A stretch of 64,000 bases of DNA, taken from the NCBI RefSeq assembly GCF_007994075.1, contig NZ_VIWU01000001.1, forward strand, positions 8,184,001 to 8,248,000, written 5' to 3'. This DNA is from Pseudonocardia hierapolitana (GTDB lineage Bacteria > Actinomycetota > Actinomycetes > Mycobacteriales > Pseudonocardiaceae). This document shows, one piece after another, positions 17,169-24,940 of this stretch. The position numbers and the translations under genes were made by a program. The notes beneath the pieces were generated by a model, which was not told where the DNA came from, ran no database searches, and worked only from the letters and a program-made list of their open reading frames with translations. How positions within the stretch are numbered: the first letter of the stretch is position 1; each line of letters begins with the position of its first letter.

Positions 17169-18386
17169 ATGCCATTGGTACGTATCGAGTTTCCAGTATG
17201 GGACTCTGAGTTTCGAATGGGCATTGATGATCTGACGGCGCTTGAAATCCGACCAGGTCAGTCGGGGAGCGGATTTCACTTCTTTTACGATACCAAGCGT
17301 AGGCGGCTTATTACGGACTTTGTGCTACGTGAAGGCCCAAACGTTGCACTCTTGTGCGAAGTGACTCTCATCAAGAAAGATGATGAGTTTTCGCCGCGAA
17401 TCAAGCTCTGGAAGAAGAACATGAAGGGGCCCGGCAAGGACGCGGCACAGCTGGAGATCCCGGATCTGCCGGAGACCCGCCAGATAAAGGCGCTCGTAGA
17501 TACGAGCGAGGCGCATAAAGAGTTTTGGGAGCTCATAGACTTCATCCGCGGCTTCAAAGGTGTTTCCCTTCCGGTAGGCAATCTTCGTATTATAGATGCA
17601 GATAGTGCTCAAATCGCTAGCATGCTGCAGGCGACAGATCGAACAGTAGCCATAGACGCAGTTCGTATGGCACTAGGGAGTTCATTGACCGATCAGGACA
17701 TAGCACTGATCGCCAATCGAAAAGAGCAGCTTCGGATTTTTGAGCGCCTACTCCATGAGGACGCATACTTTGCAGAGGTGCGCGAGCGTCTGGGAGTCGA
17801 CCCTGAGGAGCTATGGCAACGCTTCTTCGAAAAGAATCAATGGATTTTTGGGTATGGACTTCAGATGGTTACGACTGAGGCAATCGGCAGCGGAAAGCTT
17901 GAGCGGTACACGACTGGAGCTAACGTTTTCGAGGGCGCAGGCAAGCGGTCTGACGCAATCATGCGAACGCGTGGCTTCGTCAGCAGTCTCCTCTTCTGCG
18001 AGATTAAAAGGCACGACACGGAGTTGTTGGCGCGGGCGCCATATCGAAAGCCGGACGTTTATCGACCCTCTGCCGAGCTGACTGGCAGTGTTGCGCAGGT
18101 CCAGAAGACAGCGAGAAAGGCGCTGCGGACCTGGTCCGATCAGATTAAGAAGATGTTTGGCGACGATGGGACGCCGCTAGGACTTGAGGTGAGCACGAGT
18201 AGGCCACGTCAAGTCGTACTAATTGGAAGCTTGAAGGAGTTCGACACGCCGCACGGTATCAACGGCGAGAAGATCGAATCATTTGAGCTCTTCCGTACTT
18301 CCGTTGCTGATACTGAAGTTATTACATTCGACGAACTGCTAGAGCGTGCACGCTTTATCGTTCAAGATCGCGCCCGTCCGACATAG
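17169..18386 (+). CDS. sduA: Shedu anti-phage nuclease SduA (DUF4263)
   Basis: A 405-residue protein whose C-terminal half is a DUF4263 domain, the hallmark of the single-gene Shedu defence system. The PD-(D/E)xK nuclease core is visible: the entry helix EKNQWIFGYGL (221-231), Asp262 in RSDAIM and Glu278-Ile-Lys280 in LFCEIKRHD. The N-terminal 200 residues form a separate, less conserved domain, as in other Shedu proteins, where it is thought to control activation. ATG 17169 is chosen, with GGGAGG upstream; an earlier ATG (17040) would add a basic tail. Base composition is much more AT-rich than the host. It lies at the edge of the element, upstream of the CBASS genes. Confidence 0.85.
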   Translation: MPLVRIEFPVWDSEFRMGIDDLTALEIRPGQSGSGFHFFYDTKRRRLITDFVLREGPNVALLCEVTLIKKDDEFSPRIKLWKKNMKGPGKDAAQLEIPDLPETRQIKALVDTSEAHKEFWELIDFIRGFKGVSLPVGNLRIIDADSAQIASMLQATDRTVAIDAVRMALGSSLTDQDIALIANRKEQLRIFERLLHEDAYFAEVRERLGVDPEELWQRFFEKNQWIFGYGLQMVTTEAIGSGKLERYTTGANVFEGAGKRSDAIMRTRGFVSSLLFCEIKRHDTELLARAPYRKPDVYRPSAELTGSVAQVQKTARKALRTWSDQIKKMFGDDGTPLGLEVSTSRPRQVVLIGSLKEFDTPHGINGEKIESFELFRTSVADTEVITFDELLERARFIVQDRARPT

Positions 18387-18410
18387 CCTGCCGGAGGCCT
18401 CGCACGAGTC

Positions 18411-18550
18411 GGCCATCCCCGCGGTCCTGGCCGGCTCTTTACATGATCATGAGGCGTCAACCCGGAACCCCCGATCCCGCTACTTGACTTCGGGCTGTAC
18501 TGACGCGTGTTCGATCAGCCGAGCCACTGGCGGGATCGGGGCGGGGTTAC
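18411..18550 (+). repeat. palindromic repeat, copy 1 (left of CBASS)
   Basis: About 140 bp related to 20677-20825. A 31-bp block (18453-18483, beginning GGCGTCAACCCGG) is identical in both copies, and the right part shares TGGCGGGATCGGGGCG. Within each copy CCCCGATCCCGC pairs with GCGGGATCGGGG, so each can fold into a hairpin. This copy lies about 65 bp after the Shedu stop and might also end transcription. Confidence 0.7.
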
Positions 18551-18729
18551 GTGGCTTGCGGTCGACGCATCGTCTGACGTCATCGGGCGCGGGCCACTCC
18601 CCGCTCGGCGGTCACGATCTTCCGCTTGAGCGTCGACGGCGAGCCGCCAGGCACACGTCTGACCGTTCACCACGTATGAGCAGCCACCGAGCGTGCTGGC
18701 GTTCACGAGCTTCCATTTCTGATACAATT

Positions 18730-18768
18730 TATAGTACGATCTCAATCGTCCAGACGAAGGTTGGACGA
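18730..18768 (+). promoter_or_regulatory. candidate CBASS promoter and operator
   Basis: An AT-rich patch contains TATAGT at 18730-18735, a good -10 box. Just downstream is the perfect inverted repeat TCGTCCA/TGGACGA (18746-18752 and 18762-18768), which lies where the transcript would begin. It could be an operator or a 5' hairpin. No -35 box is clear. Confidence 0.45.
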
Positions 18769-18803
18769 TATCGACAGTCTCGCATGTGCGAGTCAGGATA
18801 AGG

Positions 18804-19697
18804 GTGGCGAGCTTGATTCCACTTTATGAAGCGTTTGACAGATATCTCGCTGCCAGCAAGCCTACAGAAACGCACAAGGCAGAAGTTCGTCGATACCGCG
18901 AGCGCATATATGGAATCCTTGGCTCAAATTTCCGCTTGATGGCGTTTTTTCAAAGTGGGTCCTTCCAGCAAGGGACCGCCGTAATGCCCTACAGTGATGT
19001 CGATTACATGGCTCGAATTCACTCCGATGATAAGCCGGCATCCTCTACAACTATTCTGAACAAGATGCGCGAAGTCTTTAAGAAAGAGCTATGGGAAGCT
19101 GCAGACATCTACGTTGCGCGACCCACGGTGACTCTCGAGTTCCGAAGCTTGATATCAAACTATGAAATTACGCCCGCATACCTTCTGCGCGGCACATCTG
19201 ATAGCGATCGAGTGGTGCACATCCCTGCATCGGGTGGAGGCTGGCGAGACGCTGCACCTCAAGCGCACAACAAGTTCGTTTCCGAGATGGACCGAAAGCA
19301 CAACGGTGACGTACGCGATATTGCCCGCCTGTTTAAAGCGTGGAAATATGAGCACAGCGTTCCAGTATCCTCCTTTTATTTGGAGATGCGCTGTGCCGAA
19401 TACGGGAAGAACAACGACAGCATCTGGACGCTGGGCGCAATTCGATCGATTGCAGATAAGCTGATCGCGACCGAACTTGCAGCGATGAATGATCCGACGC
19501 ATCTAGTATCGCGAATCTATGCGTGCTCCAGCGAAGCGAGTCGCATTTCCTCAATGGCAAGTCTTCGAACTATGAAGAGCCATCTTGATACTGCATACGC
19601 GTCCTGGCTTGCCGGCGCACCGAAGACATGGGAATTGAACCAAGCGCTCCAAGCAATTTGGGGCAGCAACTTCCCATACTGCGATCCAAGCGCCTGA
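18804..19697 (+). CDS. CBASS CD-NTase (cGAS/DncV-like nucleotidyltransferase)
   Basis: A 297-residue nucleotidyltransferase of the SMODS/CD-NTase type, which makes a cyclic oligonucleotide alarm signal on phage infection. The active site reads G52-S53 in QSGSFQQGT and the acid pair D65-x-D67 in YSDVDYM. The third acidic position appears to be Glu121 (NYEITPAY) rather than the usual Asp. The helical C-terminal half (DIARLFKAWKYE...SFYLEM) is typical. GTG 18804 is chosen, with AGGA five bases upstream; GTG 18786 is an alternative. The effector gene follows after 7 bp. Only these two genes are seen, as in type I CBASS. Confidence 0.85.
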   Translation: MASLIPLYEAFDRYLAASKPTETHKAEVRRYRERIYGILGSNFRLMAFFQSGSFQQGTAVMPYSDVDYMARIHSDDKPASSTTILNKMREVFKKELWEAADIYVARPTVTLEFRSLISNYEITPAYLLRGTSDSDRVVHIPASGGGWRDAAPQAHNKFVSEMDRKHNGDVRDIARLFKAWKYEHSVPVSSFYLEMRCAEYGKNNDSIWTLGAIRSIADKLIATELAAMNDPTHLVSRIYACSSEASRISSMASLRTMKSHLDTAYASWLAGAPKTWELNQALQAIWGSNFPYCDPSA

Positions 19698-19704
19698 GCC
19701 ACGC

Positions 19705-20607
19705 ATGCCTAGGGACAAACTGACACCGATCGCAGTTGCTCAAAACTCTGAGTACTCGACTCGTCTCCTCGCCGCACAGGCTCGTCTTTACACCGACGCA
19801 AAGAACGTTCACGATGTACGCGTGACAATAGTTCTAATCTTGTCGACAGTGACTATTATAGCCGCTCTAATGCTACCGGCAATCCGGCCGCTGATCGGGG
19901 CGACAGGCGGCATCGCAGCCCTCCTATGGTCTGCAGTTGCCAGTGACAGAGAACGACGTCGGCGTCGAGAGGCGGCCTTCGTTCAAGAAGAGTTCGACAC
20001 ACATGTCTTCAACCTTCCGTGGAACGACCTTGCCGCAGACCATCCGTCGCCTACCCTCATAGCAGAGGCAGCCGCACGTTATCGAGGCAATCGTACGCAA
20101 GATTGGTACCCTGACACCAAGAATGTTGTCCGCCCCCTTGACGTGCTGATCTGCCAGAGGAGCAATCTAGGTTGGGGTTCGTCAATGCATCGATACTACG
20201 CTGCCTGCTTGACCGGGGCCCTGCTACTGCTAGTTGTCGGGGCAGCCGCCGTGTCGCTTGTATTCCACATGTCGGTGGTTGATATGTTGACCGCCGTCCT
20301 CGTTCCATTGTTAGCGCCACTGCGTGAACTCATCGAAATGATTAAGGCGAACCGTGACAGTGGAGAAACCAAAGCAAAGCTTGAGGCGAAGGTACTTAGC
20401 CTATGGAGCCAGGGGATGCGTGGACCGAATTTACCTACGGTCTCCGATTGTCGAGCAGTCCAAGATCGGATACTCGGTATCCGTCAGAGCAATGCCCATG
20501 TTCCGGACTGGCTTGACAGTCTAAGGAGGAATCGCACGGAATCTATCATGCAGCAGAGTGCAGCGCACTTGATCTCAGAAGCGATCCAGCATGGGCGAGT
20601 GCGGTAA
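19705..20607 (+). CDS. CBASS effector, S-4TM pore-forming protein
   Basis: A 300-residue membrane protein matching the S-4TM (SMODS-associated four-helix) effector family. The N-terminal signature is NSEYSTRLLAAQARLYTDAKN (14-34). Four hydrophobic helices lie at about 39-59, 62-80, 164-188 and 190-210, with the family segments WYPD (134-137) and CQRSNLGWGSSMHRYY (150-165) between the pairs. On binding the CD-NTase product such proteins are thought to permeabilise the membrane and kill the infected cell. No clear Shine-Dalgarno sequence precedes the ATG, so it probably depends on translation of the CD-NTase gene. Confidence 0.87.
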   Translation: MPRDKLTPIAVAQNSEYSTRLLAAQARLYTDAKNVHDVRVTIVLILSTVTIIAALMLPAIRPLIGATGGIAALLWSAVASDRERRRRREAAFVQEEFDTHVFNLPWNDLAADHPSPTLIAEAAARYRGNRTQDWYPDTKNVVRPLDVLICQRSNLGWGSSMHRYYAACLTGALLLLVVGAAAVSLVFHMSVVDMLTAVLVPLLAPLRELIEMIKANRDSGETKAKLEAKVLSLWSQGMRGPNLPTVSDCRAVQDRILGIRQSNAHVPDWLDSLRRNRTESIMQQSAAHLISEAIQHGRVR

Positions 20608-20676
20608 CGTTGACGATCAGTGCGGTTGTGGCTCGCGCTCCGCACGGACGACGTACTGCAGTGTAATCACAGTCGA

Positions 20677-20825
20677 CGCCATTCCCGCGATCCTGGCCTG
20701 CACTTGGCGGGGCCGGACGGCGTCAACCCGGAACCCCCGATCCCGCTACAGGACCACGGCGTCACCGGCGCGCTCTTGCCAACTGGACCAGTGGCGGGAT
20801 CGGGGCGCGCAGCGGGGTTGACGCC
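20677..20825 (+). repeat. palindromic repeat, copy 2 (right of CBASS)
   Basis: The more complete copy: GGCGTCAACCC at 20719 pairs with GGGTTGACGCC ending at 20825, and CCCCGATCCCGC pairs with GCGGGATCGGGG inside it, making a 107-bp imperfect palindrome. It starts about 110 bp after the S-4TM stop. With copy 1 it brackets the CBASS operon in the same orientation. Confidence 0.7.
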
Positions 20826-21127
20826 GCCCGGGCACGCTAAGACGATCTGCGGCCAGCGGGGATGAGCAGTACCCGACCGTCGCCCAGCTACCCCCTGCCG
20901 GCGCATGGCCGGCGGCCCATAGGCGCGCGGCCGCCCGTGAGCGGAGCGGGAAGGAAGGCCGCGCATGCCGTCCGGCGCAGTCCGGCCCGCCCCCAGCCGG
21001 GGGCGGCTTGAAGACGTATAGAAAGTTCTCACCACGTGCTCGCGCATCTGTTGATCACCGTGCTGCGCGCCGAATGCCAGCTTTCTTGAGCGCTGCATGC
21101 GCTCCCCCGCTGCTAGACTCGTCGGCT
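20826..21127. other. non-coding junction of cargo and backbone, with hairpin
   Basis: About 300 bp with no gene, where AT-rich cargo ends and the GC-rich AICE backbone begins. A strong hairpin, CCGCCCCC-AGCC-GGGGGCGG (20987-21006), and TAGACT eight bases before the NUDIX start (21114-21119) are the only clear signals. The latter suggests a leaderless NUDIX transcript. Confidence 0.5.
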
Positions 21128-21712
21128 GTGACCGACCCCGGACAGCCGGATGCGCACCGGACAAAGCGATTCGGTGAGCGCACCGTTTACGACAACGAGT
21201 GGGTTCGGTTGACGCTTGTCGATATCGAGACGCCCGACGGAAATCGGTTCGAGCACCACGTCGTTCATATGAAGCCAGTAGCGATTGCTGCACTCGTGAA
21301 CGACGATGACGAGGTACTGATGGTGCATCGGCACCGCTTCGCGACCGACGAGTGGGGCTACGAGCTGCTCGGTGGACTGGTAGAAGCGGATGAGCGGCCC
21401 GCGGAGGCAGCAGCCCGCGAAGCAGTGGAGGAAAGCGGCTGGGCTCCGGTCGGAGAGCCAGAGCACCTCACACGCCTCCAGCCACTCCCGGGCATGGTAG
21501 ATGCCCCGATGGACATCTACCTGTGGCGAACCTTCGAGAAGGTCGGGGAGCCATCTGATGCCGAGGAAGCCGGCGAGCTGCGCTGGATGCCTCTCCCGGA
21601 GGTCCCTCGTCTGATCGCCGACCGAAACGTCCTCGGTGCCGGAACCATCGTCGCGCTCCTGCAGCTGGTTGCGATGGCGGCAGGAACAGAGTTCAAGCCA
21701 TCCGCTTCATGA
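21128..21712 (+). CDS. NUDIX hydrolase of the AICE
   Basis: A 194-residue NUDIX protein with a complete box, G83-x5-E89-x7-R97-E98-x-V-E-E-x-G104 (GLVEADERPAEAAAREAVEE). The preceding beta strands resemble ADP-ribose pyrophosphatases. NUDIX proteins are a regular part of pSAM2-like elements; in pSAM2 the Pif protein, which carries a NUDIX motif, blocks transfer into cells that already hold the element. The same role is possible here. The GTG start is favoured by the -10 box just upstream. Its last 20 bp overlap the end of the convergent XRE gene. Confidence 0.85.
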   Translation: MTDPGQPDAHRTKRFGERTVYDNEWVRLTLVDIETPDGNRFEHHVVHMKPVAIAALVNDDDEVLMVHRHRFATDEWGYELLGGLVEADERPAEAAAREAVEESGWAPVGEPEHLTRLQPLPGMVDAPMDIYLWRTFEKVGEPSDAEEAGELRWMPLPEVPRLIADRNVLGAGTIVALLQLVAMAAGTEFKPSAS

Positions 21713-22817
21713 CAGCTTCGACGCGCCTCAACTGCCGTATCGACCCGGTCTGCCTGGCGAGCGTTCGCGCCTGCTGCGCGTGCCGTAGTGCACCAGGACG
21801 ATCGCCACGAGCGCCGAGGGACTGCGCGATATCGCAATGCAGTGAGGCAGTCGCCCGCACGTAGGTGCTCGGGGTGCGCTCCAAGGCGACCATGAGCGAG
21901 TCCAGCGCCGAGGACTCGCCCAGCTTCGCGAGGACGTTGCCGCGCCACCGCTCGAGATGCCACTCGTCGAGCGACAGGTACGGCGTCGCGGTGTTGTCGG
22001 TGTCCCTCGGCAAGGCCCGGGACGCTGCCTCCAGCGCACTCCGGCAGCTCGACGCATCCCCAGCTGCGGCGTACGCCTCGGCCGCTGCGGCATGCAGCCA
22101 CGCCACCAGGAGAGGCGAGACTCTATTGCTGGCCACCTCGCGCGCAGCCTCGACGAGATGCACGGCGTCCTGAGGCCGGTCGATGTCGAGAAGGCCGTAC
22201 ATTTGTTCACCCATCGCGTGGGCCAGCAAGTCAGGACGACCAGACTCCAGGCCGGCGGTACGCGCGATGTTGTGCAGCTCCCACGCCCGTCGCACATCCC
22301 CAGTGTTCAGCACCTGCCAGGCGTTCAGCGCCGCCGCATCTGACAGCACAACGGCCAAAGCCTCTCGCGTCCCGCCTGCGAACACATGCGCCATGAGCTC
22401 CTGCATCGTCTGCACGAGCTGTCGGGTCGGCTCCACGACCGCGGGCGAACCTAGCTGCCGATCCAAGGTCCGAAGGCCGTCTACCTGGCGCTGAAGGTCC
22501 GCGATCGCGGACGGTGTGACCGCCGATGCACGGGTCAACATCTCCCCCAGATTAGCCGCTGGCAGAGACGTAGTCGCGGGTTCTTCATCGGCGAACCCCA
22601 ACTCGTCAGGTGTCCGGCCGAACAGGTCGCACAGAAGCGGCTTGTAGTGACCGGGCTTGCGGCGGCCGCGCTCCATATCGGAGATCATCTGCCGCAGGCT
22701 CGCGTGACTCGCGCTGATCGGGGCGCCACGATTCTCCGCGAGCTTGATCAACCGAGCCGCCGTCTGGGCCAGTGTCCAGCCATGCGCGTCGCGTGCATCA
22801 CGTAGAGCTGAGGTCAT
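21693..22817 (-). CDS. XRE-family regulator with TPR-like C-terminal domain
   Basis: A 374-residue regulator. The N-terminal helix-turn-helix (RDARDAHGWTLAQTAARLIKLAENRG...ASLRQMISDMERGRRKP) is followed by helical repeats rich in Ala and Arg (from about residue 130), the layout of peptide- or ligand-sensing XRE/TPR proteins found in many actinomycete AICEs. ATG 22817 is chosen with GGGGGA eight bases upstream. It is divergent from the SCO3933-like gene, and the shared intergenic region holds a cluster of GTAAAC sites, its likely operators. It probably keeps transfer genes silent. Confidence 0.82.
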   Translation of the reverse strand: MTSALRDARDAHGWTLAQTAARLIKLAENRGAPISASHASLRQMISDMERGRRKPGHYKPLLCDLFGRTPDELGFADEEPATTSLPAANLGEMLTRASAVTPSAIADLQRQVDGLRTLDRQLGSPAVVEPTRQLVQTMQELMAHVFAGGTREALAVVLSDAAALNAWQVLNTGDVRRAWELHNIARTAGLESGRPDLLAHAMGEQMYGLLDIDRPQDAVHLVEAAREVASNRVSPLLVAWLHAAAAEAYAAAGDASSCRSALEAASRALPRDTDNTATPYLSLDEWHLERWRGNVLAKLGESSALDSLMVALERTPSTYVRATASLHCDIAQSLGARGDRPGALRHAQQARTLARQTGSIRQLRRVEAVMKRMA

Positions 22818-22872
22818 CGGCATATCCCCCGACGTAGCCGGCCCGTCCTGTCCATCATGCCTCGCCTTGCCT

Positions 22873-22918
22873 GTAAACGGAACCGTAAACAGCGAAGTGT
22901 TTACTATCGTGAATTTAC
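22873..22918. promoter_or_regulatory. GTAAAC operator cluster
   Basis: Four copies of one motif: GTAAAC at 22873 and 22885 (12-bp period), its complement GTTTAC at 22899, and TTTAC at 22914. They lie between the divergent XRE and SCO3933-like genes, where promoters of both are expected. The spacing near one helical turn suggests cooperative binding of the XRE protein. Confidence 0.6.
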
Positions 22919-22920
22919 GG

Positions 22921-23004
22921 ACTGCTGTGCTCCTGGTGTCCTTGTAGTGCGTCCCCGACCGGAGGCGCACAACCTGCAAGTTGATCCAAAGGGAGCACAG
23001 CAGT
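22921..23004 (+). promoter_or_regulatory. structured 5' leader that hides the ribosome-binding site
   Basis: ACTGCTGTGCTCC (22921-22933) is perfectly complementary to GGAGCACAGCAGT (22992-23004), which includes the GGGAG Shine-Dalgarno sequence of the gene starting at 23006. Inside, CTTG/CAAG and GTGCG/CGCAC can extend the stem. In the folded form the ribosome site would be blocked, so translation may be controlled by the leader. Confidence 0.55.
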
Positions 23005-23005
23005 C

Positions 23006-23347
23006 ATGAAGCTCATCCTCGACACGTCCAACACGAAGTTCCAGCTCGGTGGCGAGTTCACGCCGCGTCTGGACAAGGACGGTAACCAGCGTCGGGACAA
23101 GAGTGGTGGTACGAACCTGCCCCTGTGGGCCGCGAACCTTGTGGCCTGGTCAGACGGGACTGTTGAGACGATTCTGGTGACCGTCGCCCTCGCTGAGGCT
23201 CCGAAGGTTTCCCAGGGTCAGTACGTGTCCGTTCAGGGTCTGCAGGCGATGCCGTGGGTGCAGAACGGCAACTCTCGGGTGGCGTTTCGTGCCGATTCCA
23301 TCGTTCCGATCAGCAACGGGGCCGCTCCGGCTCCGAAGGCCAACTGA
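23006..23347 (+). CDS. SCO3933-family AICE regulatory protein
   Basis: A 113-residue protein starting MKLILDTSNTKFQLGGEF, resembling small proteins named after SCO3933 of Streptomyces that occur in AICEs. It is rich in beta strands and has a disordered Ala/Pro tail. Its biochemical role is not established; by position, as first gene of the transfer operon, it is a likely regulator or DNA-binding accessory. It is preceded by the hairpin leader and a GGGAG site. Confidence 0.7.
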   Translation: MKLILDTSNTKFQLGGEFTPRLDKDGNQRRDKSGGTNLPLWAANLVAWSDGTVETILVTVALAEAPKVSQGQYVSVQGLQAMPWVQNGNSRVAFRADSIVPISNGAAPAPKAN

Positions 23348-23385
23348 CCATCTACCGGACGCTCTAGTTCACGGAAGGTAGTCGC

Positions 23386-23694
23386 ATGGCCGAGACCAAC
23401 GGCAAGCCGGTGATGATCCCGGCACAGATGGAGCGGGAGCCATACCGCCCCACTGCAAGCACGGAAAAGGTGCACGACACAGTGATTCGCTCACTGAGTG
23501 ATGTTGTGCGCACGTCGGCACATGAGGCAGCCACGTTCGTGGCCCTGTTCGACGTCTACGACAAGGACGAGCCGATCACAGTTCGCTACGACCACCTGGC
23601 CGATGCGGCCGAGTGTCTGGAGATCGCTCTGACTCATCTGAGTCAGCTCAAGACGATCGTGGCCAACGACATGTCGCGAGCACCACTGTTCTGA
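23386..23694 (+). CDS. conserved small AICE protein, unknown function
   Basis: A 102-residue acidic, mostly helical protein with the core VHDTVIRSLSDVVRTSAHEA and a second helix DHLADAAECLEIALTHLSQL. It has no signal peptide or membrane segment. GGAAGG precedes the ATG. It follows the SCO3933-like gene by 38 bp in the same operon. I do not recognise a family with a known role. Confidence 0.65.
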   Translation: MAETNGKPVMIPAQMEREPYRPTASTEKVHDTVIRSLSDVVRTSAHEAATFVALFDVYDKDEPITVRYDHLADAAECLEIALTHLSQLKTIVANDMSRAPLF

Positions 23695-23734
23695 TCCTCG
23701 CAACTGAGACGCACGCGTCTCCCCGAAGGGCAGC

Positions 23735-23786
23735 GGTGGACACGGGACCGCCGGTTACCAGGCCGATGTGCGGCCCCGCGTCCACC
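23735..23786 (+). repeat. hairpin in the transfer operon
   Basis: GGTGGACACGGG (23735-23746) pairs with CCCGCGTCCACC (23775-23786) with one mismatch around a 28-nt loop. It lies in the 142-bp gap before the membrane-protein gene. It could be an attenuator or an mRNA processing site. Confidence 0.4.
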
Positions 23787-23836
23787 TCTGTTCCCACTCA
23801 CCACACCAACAAGGCTTTGAGAGTGAGGCATTCATC

Positions 23837-24769
23837 ATGGCACGTACGCGCTCGCGTGGCAGTGCACGATCCGGTCGTTCCGGCCGCACCAACAAGGCAC
23901 ACGCCCTGACCCCTGCGATCGAGTTCTTCACCCAACCCGAACGGCACTTGGCTTGGCGGGTACTCGGGTTCCTCGTCCGCGCCCGCGCGGAAATCATCAT
24001 CGCCACGACCTTGCTGGTCGTGTTCGTCCAGCTTCAGGCCTGGGTCACGCCTACGCCTGAGGACGAGACCACCGTGCCGCCAACGGCACCGGTCACTGGT
24101 GGCGAGCCACCGTGGCTTGAACCCCCACACCTCGCGCTACTGATCATGCTCGGGGGGTTCATGGTTCTGCTCGTGATCCCGGCATCCCGCCGGTTCCTGA
24201 TCCGCCGGGTCTGGTGTGTGATCACCCGGCACCGGATGCGCGCCTGCTTTGTGCAGTCCCGCACGATGACCCTCGACGGCAGAATGCCGTTTCTGCTGTG
24301 GTCCCGGCCCTCCCCCGTAGGGGAACGAGTCCGAGTGTGGCTCCCGGCCGGCCTGTCCGTCAAGGACATCGAAGACGACGGCGACCGCCTCGCCGCCGCC
24401 TGCTGGGCCCACGAAGTACGGGTGACACCCACCCGCCACCAAGCCGCCCTGGTTGTCGTCGACGTGATTCGACGCGACCCGCTCGCGACACGCACCGTGC
24501 TGCGCCCCGCCGTCCTGGACGACCTCGACGGGGACGACACACCCACCCGGAACGGTGCCACCGCGCCGCTTCCGGACCGCTCCACCCTGCAGCCCAACGC
24601 TCCAGCGGAGTTCCCGACCGTGCAAGCCGCCCGCAACGGCAACGGCACCAACGGCTTGGGACCGCGCAACACCAGCAAGACCCCGGCCACCACAGCAGCC
24701 GGTAGCGCAAGCGACTCCGAACCACCAGTGACCGGTTTCGGAGGCGTGGACGTCAGCGACTACGTCTAA
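23837..24769 (+). CDS. membrane subunit of the transfer pump (TraB/FtsK N-terminal-like)
   Basis: A 310-residue protein with a basic N-terminus, two hydrophobic segments (about 55-75 and 95-115), a soluble domain to about residue 210 and a disordered Ser/Thr/Pro-rich tail. In most AICEs the membrane anchor and the ATPase are one TraB/FtsK chain; here the ATPase is a separate gene 170 bp downstream. This protein is therefore probably the anchor that places the pump in the membrane. That role is inferred from position and topology. Confidence 0.65.
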   Translation: MARTRSRGSARSGRSGRTNKAHALTPAIEFFTQPERHLAWRVLGFLVRARAEIIIATTLLVVFVQLQAWVTPTPEDETTVPPTAPVTGGEPPWLEPPHLALLIMLGGFMVLLVIPASRRFLIRRVWCVITRHRMRACFVQSRTMTLDGRMPFLLWSRPSPVGERVRVWLPAGLSVKDIEDDGDRLAAACWAHEVRVTPTRHQAALVVVDVIRRDPLATRTVLRPAVLDDLDGDDTPTRNGATAPLPDRSTLQPNAPAEFPTVQAARNGNGTNGLGPRNTSKTPATTAAGSASDSEPPVTGFGGVDVSDYV

Positions 24770-24940
24770 CCGCAGCACCGCCCGCCAGGGCACCACTCGC
24801 CTGATCGTCCACATCGGACGGGGAAGGGGATGCGAGAACCACGCACCCCGGCCATCGGGGATCCGCGCTCGCACCCCGCTTCTCCGCCAGCAAGGAGAAC
24901 ACCAACGACACCACGACACGCATGAAGGACACCGATCACG
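24770..24940. other. gap between the two pump genes
   Basis: No ORF of note. GAAGGA precedes the ATPase start. This is a plausible place for a cis-acting transfer locus, but no clear 8-bp repeat array was seen. Confidence 0.3.

Noticed and set aside
16890..17279. 129-codon minus-strand frame at the left end of the element
   Set aside because: No start signal or domain; it overlaps the start of the Shedu gene and the candidate arm sites.
18453..18550. CRISPR-like repeat
   Set aside because: Only two copies exist, over 2 kb apart, with genes between them; no regular spacers.
24770..24940. frameshift joining the membrane protein and the FtsK-like ATPase
   Set aside because: The first gene ends after a normal disordered tail, the second has its own start and ribosome site, and no coding frame bridges the 171 bp.
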